This document shows positions 22,340 through 37,100 of a DNA stretch of 64,000 nucleotides, piece after piece. Position 1 is the stretch's first letter. Each line of letters opens with the position of its first letter. The notes below the pieces were generated by a model. That model made no database searches. It saw only the letters and a list, made by a program, of their open reading frames with translations, and had not been told where the DNA came from. This DNA comes from Marsupella aquatica. Its lineage: Eukaryota > Marchantiophyta. The position numbers were made by a program, and so were the translations under genes. The stretch is taken from the NCBI GenBank assembly GCA_973895155.1, contig OZ316892.1:16368001-16432000 (forward strand). The letters run 5' to 3'.

Positions 22340-25140
22340 GATATAAATGGGCTCTGGTTTTGGATCCGGGGCAAGATTCAGGACAACTCGCATTAATAGC
22401 TGCCCTGCCAGTCGCCTATTCTTAGGGGCTATAGGGCCTTCAAACTGGTGATTCAATGCCATGGAGTGGATCCAAAAAGCTGTATCGCCGCCAGTAATCG
22501 TCCCTCCGTGCACAATTCTTTCAGCGTTTCCTCTTCGATTCTTCTTCGGAGTACTTTGTAGGGTTCCTGAACTTATGAGGTAGATACTGTAGCGCCAAGG
22601 TGGATCAAGCAGTCACTGCATCCTACTCCTAGTTCGGATGTAGAGAAAAAGGCAGGCAAGCCCCAGTGCCCTACTTTTTCTCTGGATTCTAAGAAGCAGT
22701 TATTTCTTTCCACTGCAGCATATTTGACTGGGAAAAAGCAGGCCAAATTGTTATCAAGTGTATTTGGAGCTTCCCGAACGTCGCTCGTTCACTTCCAAGA
22801 CTTGGTTGAAAAGTGTGGGTTGGTTAATCTGCGCATATAAGATTTTGTAGGTAGCTGATTGTAAGGTTCATTTCCTGGAGCATTCGAGTGGTGCTCTGCA
22901 TAGATAGATGCTCACGCCAGTGAGTTTGGGGTTGAGACAGCCATCTAGAGTGGGGAAGGACAAGGACGAGCAAGCGAAGGGGCTTGCTGCAGTATTAGAG
23001 GTTAGGTATTTATTGTGCACGTTGTAGGGATTGAGATTGGTTTCTGTTATGATACCATGTGTCTTGCGATCAGGTTTGATGGGATGACTGGTATAGGAAG
23101 GTAAGCAAACTCATGTTGGAAACCAATTGTGGGACCAAATTTCCGTATTCTGGTTTGAAATTGTTGGTTTCTTCCTAGAAAGGGTGGCCGAAGTTGCGAC
23201 CCTTGTTATGGTGCCTACTAGTTGATGTAGTCGGTACTTAAAATCCTCGGGGTCGTGCAAAAATTTGAATAGAATTTGTAGCCTCACCATCAATTTATAT
23301 CATTCAGTTCTCAATCCCTCAAATTCGAGGACTCGGTTTCGAGTGCTGTGCCATAGTTTACCACGAGCATGATTTCTTTCAAACACTCGAGCTCGCAAAT
23401 AGTCCATCTCATCCTGGAGGTGCAGCAGTTCTGGACTACGTCCGAGTTTCTTGTCCCCTTCATCGTGGAGCCTGTGCAAATAGTTGTCTCTGGATACAAG
23501 ATCTTCTTTTCACGTTTGGATGTTCCCATAACTTTCAAATGCTTTGGCACTCGCATGTAGCCTCGAGGGTGGCGCTCTCGCAGTATCTGCAGATGAGGGT
23601 TTGTAGTATGTCGTTCTTATTGTGAGCTCTACCTGGCCGGTTTTTGGAAGTTCTACAGTAAGACTTAAGAGTGATGAAAACAGCTCTCGAGTTGGGTGCT
23701 GCAAAACAATTATTCGTCCTCCTGCATTGTATTCCTCTCAATCTGAAAGTACATCAGAGATACATATGATGATAGTATGTCGGAGCAGCCTTCCTTAACC
23801 ACAGTGATGGCACGGGCTCCCCATCGGCACGTACGACATCACCCACGGAAAAATTAAATTAGAGAAAAACCTTCGCTGTAGTGGCAAAAACCCTCGGAGG
23901 TTACGTCCTTAAACGCTTTTGCTCAGCGATGGCAATATACCCCTTGAGACGCCTGGGGATCAGTGAACCTATAGAAAGGTTCCTCATACGTATGGCGCGT
24001 TCTATTGAGGGGAACACTTGACACAGAACTCAACAAAGAAAGTGGCGAATGCAACGTCGACAACGAGGATGAGGTAGGTCATTGAGTAAGAAAGAACTGT
24101 GGGCCAGATCTGAGATTAAAGCTCCATCAGGGAGAGAAATCACTGCTTGGATGACATTCTTCATGCCCAGAGGGTGACACAACACATCCCATCCCATCCC
24201 AAGTTTCTAGATGAAAGCTTGAACTCCAAATACGCGAATTACTTTAGCCGCTTTTGGTTAGAAATCCACCAACAAAATCTATTTATGTGACCATTGTGAT
24301 TGACGCGGGTGCTTGTTGGCTGTTGAGTTGTAGGGCTCTTAATTTATTTTTTCTGTTCTGTGACCATGCTATGCGTTTCACTCCACCACGTTAACGCTGA
24401 GAACAAGATCCTGCTCCTATCTATGTTAGCAGAAAAAACTGCTCCTATCGATATTAGTAAGTAGAAATGATCGCCGCTTGCTCCACGTTTTCCACCAAAA
24501 GCAGAAGTGAAGCATTACCGGTATTACTATGAAGTGGTAAAAACAATTAACGGCGGTAACCACGGAAGGGGACTCAACTATTAATGGGCATAACGTAGGG
24601 ATGGGGCAACCAGGGGGCTTACTGTGCTTTCTTGCTACCTATGTGTTTCACCAACTATTCAGGCATTCAAGCTTGCCACATTCACCAAAATGCCATCAAA
24701 CATGACTATTCTCGAGCTAACATGTAAGACCCTCCTGACGCGTTAAGACAGATCCAACCAAGATGGATGGGGAAATAGTGGCTTAAGGTCATCCTTCTTT
24801 CAGTTTGCCGCAACATAAGTTGCAGGTCCGTGTGAATGGTATCTGTATCTGAATGGATTTGACAACAGCATGTGATTGTATGAATTGCGCCAAAAAATGC
24901 CTGTAGCTTAAATTTGGAGGTGTGAAACTTGTTTCAGGACCTCTACAAATGATACTAGTCTGTGATCTCATTTCAGGGATCACAGAAATAGACATTCGAC
25001 TGTATATGCTGCTGCGCCCTTCATTTACAAGAGAAGATTACTTTCACCGAATAAGGAAGTGAATCAGGACACTCAAGAAGCAATCTGAGGGCCAACAATT
25101 ATAGAAATATCAACGAGAGCGAACAACTTTTCCCATAATT
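22340..25140. other. Intergenic region between two convergent genes
   Basis: The galactosyltransferase and VPS50 genes end tail to tail here, so both 3' UTRs must lie in this interval. No convincing ORF, transposon end or RNA gene is seen. Short ORFs at 23311-23741 and 24789-24995 are unsupported. Confidence 0.5.
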
Positions 25141-28100
25141 TTATGCGTCACCACAATCAATCTTCTCCAACAAATCCATCTTCGTTTTCCTTTTCCAATT
25201 GTAAGTTGAAGCTACCAGGTTGATAAGTCCAACAACTTGACCCTTCGAATACTCCTGCACAAACGGCGTGTCCACAAAGTTTTCTGTGATTGATTATATT
25301 CTTAAGGCTGTTATATTCTGTTGTACAAAACGAAAGGGAAAGAAAAAGGGAATACTGGAAGAATGCACTAATTGGAACCAATACACAGCACGGCCTTCGA
25401 AGTTCAGTTCAACTCACGGGATGTGCACGGATCCAATGGAAATATTCCGTCTCAGGTAAATAAAACGCCTGTCTTGGTCAAACACACAACCCATAAGGAA
25501 TAATCCAACTTCAGAAAGGCAATCCCAACAGAATTCATCAAACATATAGTTTCCATTCATAATCCCTCTGCGCTCAAAATACATCATGTACAGTAGAGTT
25601 TACGAACTTCTTCAGAAGACAGTGCTTACCTTTACATAGGTTTCAACGATAAGGAGATTTGACTTCATTTTTTGGGGAGCTAAATGGCGCAATCCATTAA
25701 TCAGCACCTATAAACAAATTCCACCATGTCTTGGTCATCAGACTTGGATCAGTTGAATTACACAACAATGCAAAAACGTATCAACGAATGAATGCATGAA
25801 TGCATGAAAGCATGAAATGATAGTACTCCAAGGCGGCTGACGAATTAATTTCCGATATCGTGATAGTTAACCTGAAGGTCCAAAGACATCATAGCCCTTC
25901 CCTCATTGTTGCACTTTTTTACTCGTGATAAACCCTCCAAAATAGTCTCCGCTAGTACGTCAACTCCATACTCCAGCATGGCATCTCGCACCTGCAATTC
26001 CAGAGCCACCTGTCTGTATTAGTTTCACTTTCGAGCTCTCTGCATCAGATTATTAGTTGAAGCGCCCATTTACTAACTCTGGACACCCCAATTGGCGAAG
26101 CAGCTGTGGTTTAGATGATGGTAGGAAGTAGCAGTGAAGTGGCGATAGAACGTAATTTGCTAATCTACGGGTTTCAGACTTACACGAATTGACCCGAATG
26201 ACTCGGTATCGTCCCTGTGGGAACTAGTGACCGCATACGTCGGTGACAAAGGGAGAAAATTTCATGACTATGTTGGTAGCACTACAATTATCTGCACGTA
26301 ATCCCCTCTATTTTCTGTACATCCTAGCTTACCCAGACACATATCTTGCATTGTGTCCTATTACTACTCTGGCAAGTTCCCTTGGGTTCTTTAACTTTCT
26401 GTCGCAAATTTGGGGTTGCCGTGGACCTTGGAAAGTAATGCCACTTAATTCATCACCCCACACGCAACCGCTCGAACCTCTTCTTCGTGATTGTCTTCCT
26501 GTGGAAAGTAATCAAGGCTATGTATAGTTTGGCTCAAAAGTCTCCACTTCCAAAACACGGCATAGCATTTGGGAAGACTATTCCAGGACAGCAGGCATGA
26601 AGAATATGTTGGCTGTGGATTAAAGATGCGGCGCCATCGGAGATCTTGAGCATTGACCGTTTGCATAAAGTTCTTCGACGCTGTTGCCATTCCAACTAGC
26701 ACATACGTAGTAGAGATGTGGGGAGGTATACGTAGTAAGTCCTGGAAATACGAGTTGAAAACAGGCCAAATGTCCGTTCAATCCAACTGTCTACACGGAT
26801 GAGTGGGCAATCCTGCTATTTCCCTAGCCGAATATGAATAGCTTTAGTCTCTCCCATCTACAGCATCTGACGAAGCTTAAGTCGGACTAGGCTTCCCATG
26901 TCATCAATGAAAGCCTCTAGTGAACAACGCAAAGGCAGATGCTTGGATGAAAAACCAGGCTAGACAGATGACAGATTGCAAGTAGATGACTTGCTGTGGT
27001 CACCAGTGCAAAACCTAAATTATTGGTGGCTAAGACATTTAACACCTCTTAGTGGGGCTGAGAAAAATGGCAGGGAGGAATCATTGATGGAACCGACACT
27101 GGCAAATATCACAGACCACATAAGGAGAATGTTGATATTATACCGTCTCTGAGAGGCTCCAGTACCAAGTTCGAGTAATGCCAGTCGAAAGCATCAATAG
27201 ATAATGTTGTTTTAGTCGATGATCCCTGGGGCCATGGGACGGAAAGCAACATGCACGGTACGCAAGAAAGGCCTGTGATAGAATTCGAGAGCGCAGATTC
27301 TTAGTCTTTCTTGTAGTGCTGTGCAGGTGCAGGCGCAGGTGCAGGTGCAGGTGCTTTCACACAAGACGAGTAACATATTTAGCTTGACAAGATTGACCAT
27401 TATTAGCTAGGAAATCAACCGCGTTTACAGAGAGAGGTAAGAGTGCATCATAAAGTTTCCCACAGGCTAAGAGAAGACGATGCTCATCATCTAATTCCGC
27501 CATGTAGCAGTTCTGACCTACCTGTTCTGTAAACAGCGAAGCAGTCTGCCTCTATGACCTTTCTGAAATTTTCCTGTTTGTATGTAACGAGCTTGAGATC
27601 CATCCGGTCCAGCAAGGGCTACCTTAAGTTTTAGTAGTAATGCTACTAGAAGGTAAGGTTGCAGCCTGAAATTCGATATAGGATGTACAAAGTCCTCCTG
27701 CTCGGTCAATGTAGGGTGGCATCTTTCGACAGCTCTCAACTAGATCTTTGGCCACTCTCGCACCTGACCCCGTCGCCTCCATCTTGTGCTCATCTTGTGC
27801 ATTAGACCCTTACTGAAATATCCCACTGTCCGCAGGGAAGCCTTTAATGAAGGAGCCACCCACCTCACACCAGCGCAACTGGAGTACATATTTTGAAACC
27901 ACCAGCAGTTTGGCAACTCAGGGATGTGAGAGGTCATTTAGGGTTGACAACCACAAAATGTGAATGTTTTCATCATTAGGGCTTCTCGCAACTTTCGGTC
28001 ATGCCATTAGTCAGCCTCAAAAGGTTGGAACTTCCCATACGGGAGTGCTGTTAGCATCTTCAAGAAAGTAAATCATATGGATCACGGGAACTATGAAGGT

Positions 28101-31100
28101 ATCATCTTAATAATTGTAATTGTGCTCGGGACATATTTCTGTGGGATCCTCGATAACGGACAGGGCCATAGATGTGAATCAGAACTTTACCCTTCAGTTA
28201 CACAGCGGAGGCAAGGGTTTTGAAAACCAATGTTTTGCTTCTTTGTAGATATTAGAAAGACTAGGATAACCCTTGGCACGAAGGCTCTCTTCAAAACACT
28301 GGCAGCTTGGCATTATGGGTAAGACTTGGCGCATTGTTGAGGTGCTGTATCGTAATACCCACGAGCTGTCTCCTGGTCAATGCTGAGAAGACCAGAATGT
28401 TCGACAGTGATGAGGGTGTTGCTAGAGATTGCCTCACCTCCTATCTTGTTTTATTGTCTTCATTGACCACGGGTCCGACCCACACGCAAGTCCTGCTCCA
28501 CACACTATCCCCAAATCTCAGCTTCATAGAGAGTCAATGCCAGCACCACTCCCACAACTGTTTTCCCTTAAGAGGGATTGACCCTGGCAGTTTCTGACTC
28601 ATCAGCCCCATTCTCAGTGGAATGACTCATGCAGTTTGGCTACAGCTGCCTGAAACACCATACTTGCGCGTAACAATGCAGTTGAGAAAAAACTGCAGAG
28701 CCGGAAGGCCTAGCATCTTTCCGAGACAATTCTGCCCACGACATAAGATAATTTTTGGCCACTGGATCTCCTGGAGCCTTAGACGACATCGATCTGTGAT
28801 AAGATGGCGGTTGTACATCCGTCCCCGGCTGTAGGTCTGGATAACCTTACCTCATTACACTATCCCTAAAAGCTTGAATGTTAGCTGTAACTTTCACCAA
28901 GGCTGGGTGACTTGGTGGAACCTATAAATAACTCTTGACAATGTACTTGGCCACAGTCGTACGAAAGCAACGGTCAACTTACAGACAAGGCAGACAGCTA
29001 AACTAGATATCAAGTGACAAAATAACTTCGATTCCATTCCAAGGAAAACCATATTCGATTCCTCACCATAACCCAGATAACTCCCCCTAGAACACAAGCT
29101 TGATGGAGAGCCTAGAATACTTGCTTGTGCAGTCTGTACATTTGCGTTTGCGCTCTTCCAAACCCTTGAATTGGCAAGTTCCAAGAGATGGCCGTCTTCA
29201 TCTTAATGAAATTCATACAACCCTATGTACCACATGATTGGGGAAAAGAAACATTGAGGGTACTACCTCCAATGAAACACTTGCTTGGGAAAGTTTGTTT
29301 GTATATTGCTTAAATTCACCAAGTAGCAAATCAACGTATCTGCACAATAAATTTCAAGATCTCAAGATCTGGTGTTCACCTTGACCGCTCACATCAACAC
29401 ATGTCGTTGCATCCATAACAACGATGACAATCATTAAAAAATTAAAATGAAAAGAACATCATTACGAGCGTTTCTCTGGTCCAACAAAAATTTAAGCAAG
29501 AGTACAGCATAATCTTTGGGAAGAAGAAACTTCCTTGCAACGAATAAATGAACGTAAATCCACGTGGACCATAGAAGATCAACGAATAAAAAGTTCAGAT
29601 GTTTACCCATTATGTTCAACGCCTAATTCTTTCAATTCCCATCTTGCATTTGCAATGCGATCTATGTACCTGCAACAAGTGAAATCTAGGTAAGTGCATA
29701 GGCCCCGTTATACAGTAGCACTGAATCCCTAACCGGAAATTGATTTGAAGATTGCTGTGATATTGTAATAATTCAACATCATGTGAGAACATGTTTGTGG
29801 TGCACTGAGCAGGAGAATCTAACCTGTACATTATGGCTCTTTTACACCACTAATTCAAGCTAACACAAATGACCACCCGTTAAATCCCTGCCACCCGTTA
29901 AATCACTAGGCCTGACTGTTTGAGACTGCCTGACACCAAGTTTGAATCTGCATTTGTAGACTGTCTACCAAGTGTACACTCTTGGTTTTTCCAAGTCTCC
30001 CTGAAGCTTATCAGAACAATTCCGTATAGTTTCACAGAGTTTTGATACTTGTACAGTAATATTGGCATAGAGGAGGGTCTGAATGAATACATTAATGATT
30101 CTTATAGTCTTAGTCATTACATATGCACATGGGACAGAAACAGCTATGCAGCAGTAGCCAAGAAAAAGCCACTTAACAGTTTACCAGTTGGAGTTTACAG
30201 CTTCTTCCTGTGTAGTGCTTAGACTCTGAAACAAGCGTATAATACCAAGTCTAGAATACTTGGCGACTGTTGGCTAGGAAGTGAGCTATTATAACAGTGA
30301 GGCAGGTGACCGGTCCAAGATAGAGGGAGAAAATAAGAAAGCGTTTTCCGTAAGTGAAGCGAGCTATATTCAATATCTGCTTCTGCTAGGCTGTAGTACT
30401 GAAAAACCCATTCTACTGAGTGACGAAGCAGGTAGAGGCTTAGTCTGTGCGATCGTGTAAGAGTAGCGAGCAATCCTCTATCTTTGAAGGGTCAAAAAAG
30501 TGATGGTGTGGTTTTAGCGGTTGTACAGATATCAGCTTTATGAGTTCAATTTACCTCTTGAGACATTCTTCAAAGAGATGAGATATAAGCTTCTATTGCA
30601 GGATGAGGTTGCCCAGATGATGACAGCTTCTGGATTTGGCTGATGAACAGAAGCAGTTTCTACATGCCACGGATCTCCAGTAGCTTCCCCGGATTCATCT
30701 AGCCTGATAATCCTGGTTGGTAGCAGGCTCCCAACAAAAATTTCTGTCCACTTTCTCTTAGATCACTGCAAATGATTACTTACTATGCAGGGACTACATT
30801 GGCCCCAACAACTGTTTCCCAGAAGAGACTTGCATATCATACCTGTGTGCTGTAACAAGCTTTCCAACTTCACACTTATGTTCCCTGATAGACATAATCC
30901 CAAGCAATTTCTAAGAGTGTCATTTCATATGGTGTGCTTTTTCTGCTGTGTCATATCTACTTGATCTTTGCTTTCAACGTTCACCTTCATGCCGGACTGT
31001 TTACAGAAATACCTAGCCGTTCAGCAGTCCAAGAGATCGGGCAGGATGCCATCTGCATGAAGAAGCATACTAGTGTAGCTAGAAAGATGGGCGAGTCTCC

Positions 31101-34100
31101 TCCCACAAGAAGTTCCCAATACTACTGACGACAGCAAGCAGCCTTGGTTACGAGAGAATGTCCCTCGAGAGACCTTCATCTGAGTAGACTCTTGCACGGA
31201 CTTTGGTTGCACTTTGTAGGAAAGTCCCATCTACCAAACTGTTTCCAAATTTGGGTGTCCTGGGCTCTGTCCTTCCAGTATTCTCAGGGTGACCAAGTGG
31301 TAAGCTGGAGTGTAATGTTTCCGCAAAACGACTTGGCCAGATGATTGCTGATGTTCTAAGTTCCGTGTCAGGAACACATTCATTTCATTGTACCAGCTAA
31401 GGATTGAAATGGAGTAGGTAGTGCACCATGTCCTCTTGAAGGCGCCACACACCCAACAAAAAGCCTAGTACATCTCACCACCGTCCTGATTAAAAAATAC
31501 TTGTCGACAACTATGCTTCAAAAACTTCTTTTCTGGTTTGAGAGAATCGATCCCGATCTGAATTTAAATTCAAACCGTGTATCCAGGGTTCCACCCATGG
31601 ACACTCTCCTAGGAATCCAATGCTTCCAGAAACATGGATAAGAAGCCGAGGTCTGTCACTTGAGTGGCCTCAAGTTCACTAGCTAGATTTTTGGCGTAGT
31701 TAAGAGAACTGGTAATTGGACCTAAGTAAATCTTTCTGTCTTTCTAAAAACTCTCAGCCAATATACAAGTTGACCTATTATCGCATGAAATGATGTGTGC
31801 CAAGTCCTAGCTTGCCTGCCACTACGAGTTTGTTCCAGTATACATCCAACCACGTTTTTGGCCATCTCTTTGCTTAATCTACTATTTGCTTAAACACAAT
31901 AGCCATGGCAAAAGATTTGGAAGGGAAGAGAACAGCTACAAAAGAGATACAGCATCCAGACAAAGGTTATGAACTGACAGAAGTGATCAGAACTGTCAAA
32001 TATTTTGATTGATTTGCAGTACAAACAGACTGACAAGAAATCAATTCTCAGTTAGTCCCCGAAAGATTTTCTACAAATGGGAAGCTGACTAAATAGGCAG
32101 TAAAACAAGCTGCGAGTAACGTACTGCATGCCCCAATTATAAACGCAGTAATGCCATGGCGCAGGACAGGGAAAATGTCTCCATCGAAGCAATCTATCCA
32201 AGTGCAATCTCTCTACACGGGAACTGCTTGGCAAAGATAACAAGTAAAACCTCTATGAACGAGGCTATGCCTATTCGAGCAGAATATGGCTAGGAACAGC
32301 GTGTCGAAAACATCGTAGATTGCATCTATCCGAAAGAAACGTACAAGTTACGTTCCATATCAATTGTCCACCATCAATATCTTTTAAAGAACAAAGGGTG
32401 ACAAGTACTAGTCCAGCTGAAATTACCCTAGAATGAAGACCTGGAGGTTCTCACTTATAATATGCATTTCACAGTAATCGCGATAGGTAAGACGTGAAAC
32501 CTGCTCAGTCACGTAGCATTTTTAGAAGAAACAAATGGAATTGAATTGATTAAGGAAAACCACACCTCCCTCAAGTGCGATACAGGGGAAGCGTTGATGG
32601 AATACAGAGCAGTAAACGCTGTAGATGCTACGAGAAAATCGTAAGGTGCAAGGTCATTCTTCAGAACAGCCACAGTAGATTAGACCAAACTTCTTGTAAA
32701 CTCAACTTCCAATTGCAGAGTTTTGTACAGGCTCCACCGGAGATATTGTAGATGGTACATGAAAGACATATTGGTTGCTGTTCTCATGAAATGGTAGACG
32801 ACGAGCAGTACGTCTTGTTCACCTGAAGCAAACCTTTCTAAGACACTATGCCTATAACAAATTTTCTTCACTCAGATCAAAATATCAGTCGTTAACTTCC
32901 TTGCGAATGACGACAAAGCCTTTGTACCCAAGTCCAATAAGACGGAGCAGAATTCGAGAGGTCTTGTAGTCCATGAAGGTGTTACCCTCGCAAGTTTTCT
33001 TTGCTTGTTTTCATGTTTCTAATTCTTACTTGTAACTAGTCCTAAATAAGCGTAGCATTATTTGGTACTGACCACGCAGTACTAATGAACAGCCTCAGTA
33101 ACCACCTAGCCTCTTTACGGCGTATTCGATACTTGCGTGCACCTCATCAACAACCCCACAAAACGATCCACTGGCCTAAAGCAGCTTTCTACCTATCTTT
33201 AGAACAAACCAAAACTTCCCGCTTAAAAGGGCCAGATCTAGTTGAATGAACAAGTGCCTAGTACGAATTAAGGTGAAAAACATTCTTTGTGAAAGACTGC
33301 TCTGGTAAACGTGCAGAGATAATGGCTAGCTCAGATGTAGATATAAATACATAGTAAGGTGATACTTAAGTTGTCTGGCCACAAGGAGATCAAAATTCTC
33401 ACGGACCAAGACATTAGCTTTGTTGCGAAATGAACATTTGGAATAAGGAGATGGACATACCCGCCAAGATTCAATATAAGCCTTGCTGCAACCTTGTATA
33501 TATGTACTCGCAAGTCGGGAACTAGCCCCACCTATTAGAAAAATATGTGTCAACTGACGTGGAGTAATGGGGGTATAATGAGTAAAAAAATTCTAAAATT
33601 GGTCAAGCCAATTAGACAAGAAAGCTAGACTCTCAACCCCTCGAGATACATTGTTAATAAGCCATACACTTGCTAGAAAACGGACAACGTCCATGAAAGG
33701 AGAAAACAGAAACACCGCACCGTTTCATGTACAAATTGCTCCATGTATGCTAAAGTGTCTTGTGGAAGCACTGTCTTCAAATCAGAATACGAATTCTGGA
33801 GTATTTGTGACAAGCAGTGCAACGACTCTACAGCAACAGCACGCTCCTGTAGGAAAAATCATAGAACGAGATACAGTTTGTGAATTCCACGCAGCAAAAT
33901 TCTGAATCCGCCTAAACAGCAGGCTCTTAGATGAAACAAGTATCCTCTGCAAGAAACACCATTTCATAGTTGAAACCTTCCTATATTCAAGTGGACAGTT
34001 AAATCTTAAAAGTCAACAGTTGAATATCCGGTTGGATCAATCACATTGATCCAGGCGAGCCTACCTTAAGGGCAAAAAGGTTGCTGGGCACCACTGGAAA

Positions 34101-37100
34101 CACGGTAACCCCAGGAGCAGCTGATGCCTCTACGGGCAAACTGCTGTTACCAGAAGAGCTGGGTGGCCCAGTTGATGAGATTCTCTTGGGTGATGAAGGA
34201 AGCTGGACACGCTGTTCTTCCAAGCCTTGTGAAATCCTTACAAGCGCGGATCTCAGAGGAGTTGAAAGGAAATCTCGATTTCCAAAAACCTTGAAAACTG
34301 TGAAAAAATATAACTCAAATAGCTGACACAAACCCTGCATATGATATTTAATGTGCTCGTTAGAATAACAGGCTTTCCGTAACCGATACACAAAAAACTT
34401 AACCCTCCCAAAGTCACATGTTTTCAATCAATTAAATAACAGGATGATATGAAACGAGATATACCCTGAATACCTCCGACACAATGGGCTGCAAAATTTG
34501 CATCAGCTTGATGTATTTCTCCATGTACCTGACCATGCCCACCGTTTCTTTATAAATAGAAATTTAAGGAGGTCACAATTACACGAGTAGTCGCTTCTTG
34601 TTAGACGCAAATATTTCCAAGCTGCAGAATTACTTTGAAAGGATGAGGTCGGCATGACGTCTGGGCTGCCTTTGACTTCTAGTGAGCTCGGGTTAGTACG
34701 ACATAGACTTTTTCTGGATAAGATACACGGTAAATATGTGTTGGCATGTGGACGCACAATGCAGTGTCCAGAAGTGGTAGGTACTTAGTGTTTCTATTAA
34801 CAGCCCTCTATTGACGTGATTACATAAATTTCAGTATGATTCCAGTGAAGGGAATGAGATTTGAAATCTGTCAATGCGGAAAGACAACTCTACCCATTAA
34901 TCTCTTCAATTCCCCGCCCCTGTTCACTTGCTGCGTTTGAGAGAAAGGGCTACAATGACCCCAGCCAGACGAGACCTAACGATCACTTTTCACCTACTCG
35001 TCACTCCAGAGGTATCACATTGTTCTGCAGGATCGCTATTGACAGCTTTACAAAACTAGCGAGGTGATCCTGAAATGTCAAGCATGCATATGACGATCAC
35101 ATGTTCACTCCTAAGCCAAACTAGCAAAGAGAGGAAGGGAATTTGCCATCAAACTTTTCCCTACTTTATTTCTGATGTCTGTTCAGGCCGTTTGGCGAGA
35201 TGGACTCTGGTAGAAACCTTGGCAGTTAGACATGCAAAGCATATGCCAAGCTATTCAGTTCGTGTATCACTACTCAGAACTTTCTTCTCGTCACTGGTCA
35301 GAAACTTTGATAACCATGGTGTTCAGGGATGCCTGATGTCTCCTGCCTTGGAAGATTTGGTAATAAGTGGCCTTGGTATTAAAGTTGGGAACACCAGCGT
35401 CCTAACCAATGTTCACATATCATTGTTGTGCGGTTGGGGAAATTGTAGAGAAGCACAGGAAATTCTTGAGCTTATGAAAATCTCAGATAATTGGTGGAAC
35501 GTGGCAGGTCATGTAATGAAACGTTGTATGACAGTGTTCAATGCTAGACCTCATGATAGGGAGGACGCACATCCTGAAATACAAGTGGTTATCTTGCTAT
35601 AGCTTTCCAGTATTATATTTCTAATGGGTTTCGCATAAGGTGAGTATATTTTTCAAACTATTCACATAGGGATACCAAAGTGCAGATCCCCCCCCATTAG
35701 ACAAGCTCTTCCATATTGGCGATTCATAATCCTTTAAACCACAACTGCCTGTATTTCAACTACAGGTCACCCACAGCTCTCATCGTACATGCCGTACAAT
35801 CACGTACAAGGAGTGTTTTCGGGCAATTTTGGTCATTTTGAAGAATTTTCGGCCCTCATTGTCATAGAGGATAAACGTAGATCTACGACGAGCAAATAGC
35901 GAACTCCAGATCTAGTTATAATTCGTGGAAATTTTGCAAGAAGAATCCCTACGTTTTCAACAGCTGAAAATGTAGGACATGGAGCAGAGAGGGAGGAGTT
36001 CACTTGGGTCTGGGCATGCAGCAGAGAGGGAGGGCACTTTGCACTTGGGCAGGAGTGAACAGTGACCTGGCAGGGCTGGGGCCCTTTCGTCCCGGCAGCT
36101 GAGGTTTGAAGGCAGTCCTTGCCACATAGAAGAGGCAAGCCCTGGTATTTTGGATGATGGAGCATTTTGCCGCCGCAGGCTCCAAGCAAGGACTTGTCTT
36201 GAAAGCTATGCAGCGGAAGTGATGACCTGGCCTCACCAAATGGGATTGATTTGATACCGCAGATAACTTGTCAGGATTCGTTGGAAGAGACGTGCAAATC
36301 AGCCCGATTCCAATTCGAAACCATATGATCCAAAAGAATTTTCCTTACCTTAACAAGTTCACTGCCGAAGTGGTCAGTATCAAGGACGACTCATATGATT
36401 GTCCAACCTTCGCATTGTTCTGCATGTGTTCAAACTCCAGGCGGCCTGGCAGCTGACTATCCTCATCAATAAAGTCAGCCAGGAGATCGTCGTCTTCGCA
36501 TTCTTCATCTCCAGCTCTTACATCCTGAGGAAACCCTTGCTGATAGTTGCCCATCCCTGACGTCACTTTGCCATTTGTTTCTGCAATATCTGAGCCTACA
36601 CTTACTATTTTTCTATCAATAAATGGATTGCCTTTCTTCAGCCAGTCGTCAAAATTTGCCCTAGAGGAAATTTTTTCTCTTTTTGTCAACTGTAAATCCT
36701 CCGTTTCCTTCAGTTTTGAGCTCCCACCTGTACTACTTTCAAGACCATCGGATCGTCTAAGAACGGGTGTCTCATAAGAGAGGCTTGACAAGTGAAGGGT
36801 CTTCAATATTGGTGAAGAGAGTTGCTGCCAGACTTCCTTTCCTAAGATAACCCGAAGCACCTGTAACATGTTCTAGAACATATCAGGATTCTTTGCAAAT
36901 TACAGTGCATCAAATTTATCCCCACTTGAATCAGAAATTAGGATTTTACGCTGTCTAAGCCCAATTAAGAAACATGGCCATTCTTCTCCCTCATTGAGAA
37001 CATTCAGTAAGCACCCAAAAATCTTGTCCCTCATTAAGAACAACATGTACATAATATATAAAGATCTCTGAAACAGACGACCTTATTCTATCGACAGTAC

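Noticed and set aside
27212-27400. Minus-strand ORF with a CTCTCTCT-like Cys/Thr repeat peptide
   Set aside because: It is a translation of the GCAGGT hexamer repeat in a VPS50 intron, not a gene.
32880-33000. Minus-strand LLRLIGLGYKGFVVIRKE reading as a possible terminal exon
   Set aside because: The VPS50 C-terminus is found at 25254-25141, and this segment matches no part of the family.
33340-33415. Minus-strand ENFDLLVARQLKYH segment that resembles the VPS50 YVDLLLGEFKHY motif
   Set aside because: The true exon (29339-29267) encodes YVDLLLGEFKQY with matching phase. The lookalike has no workable splice sites.
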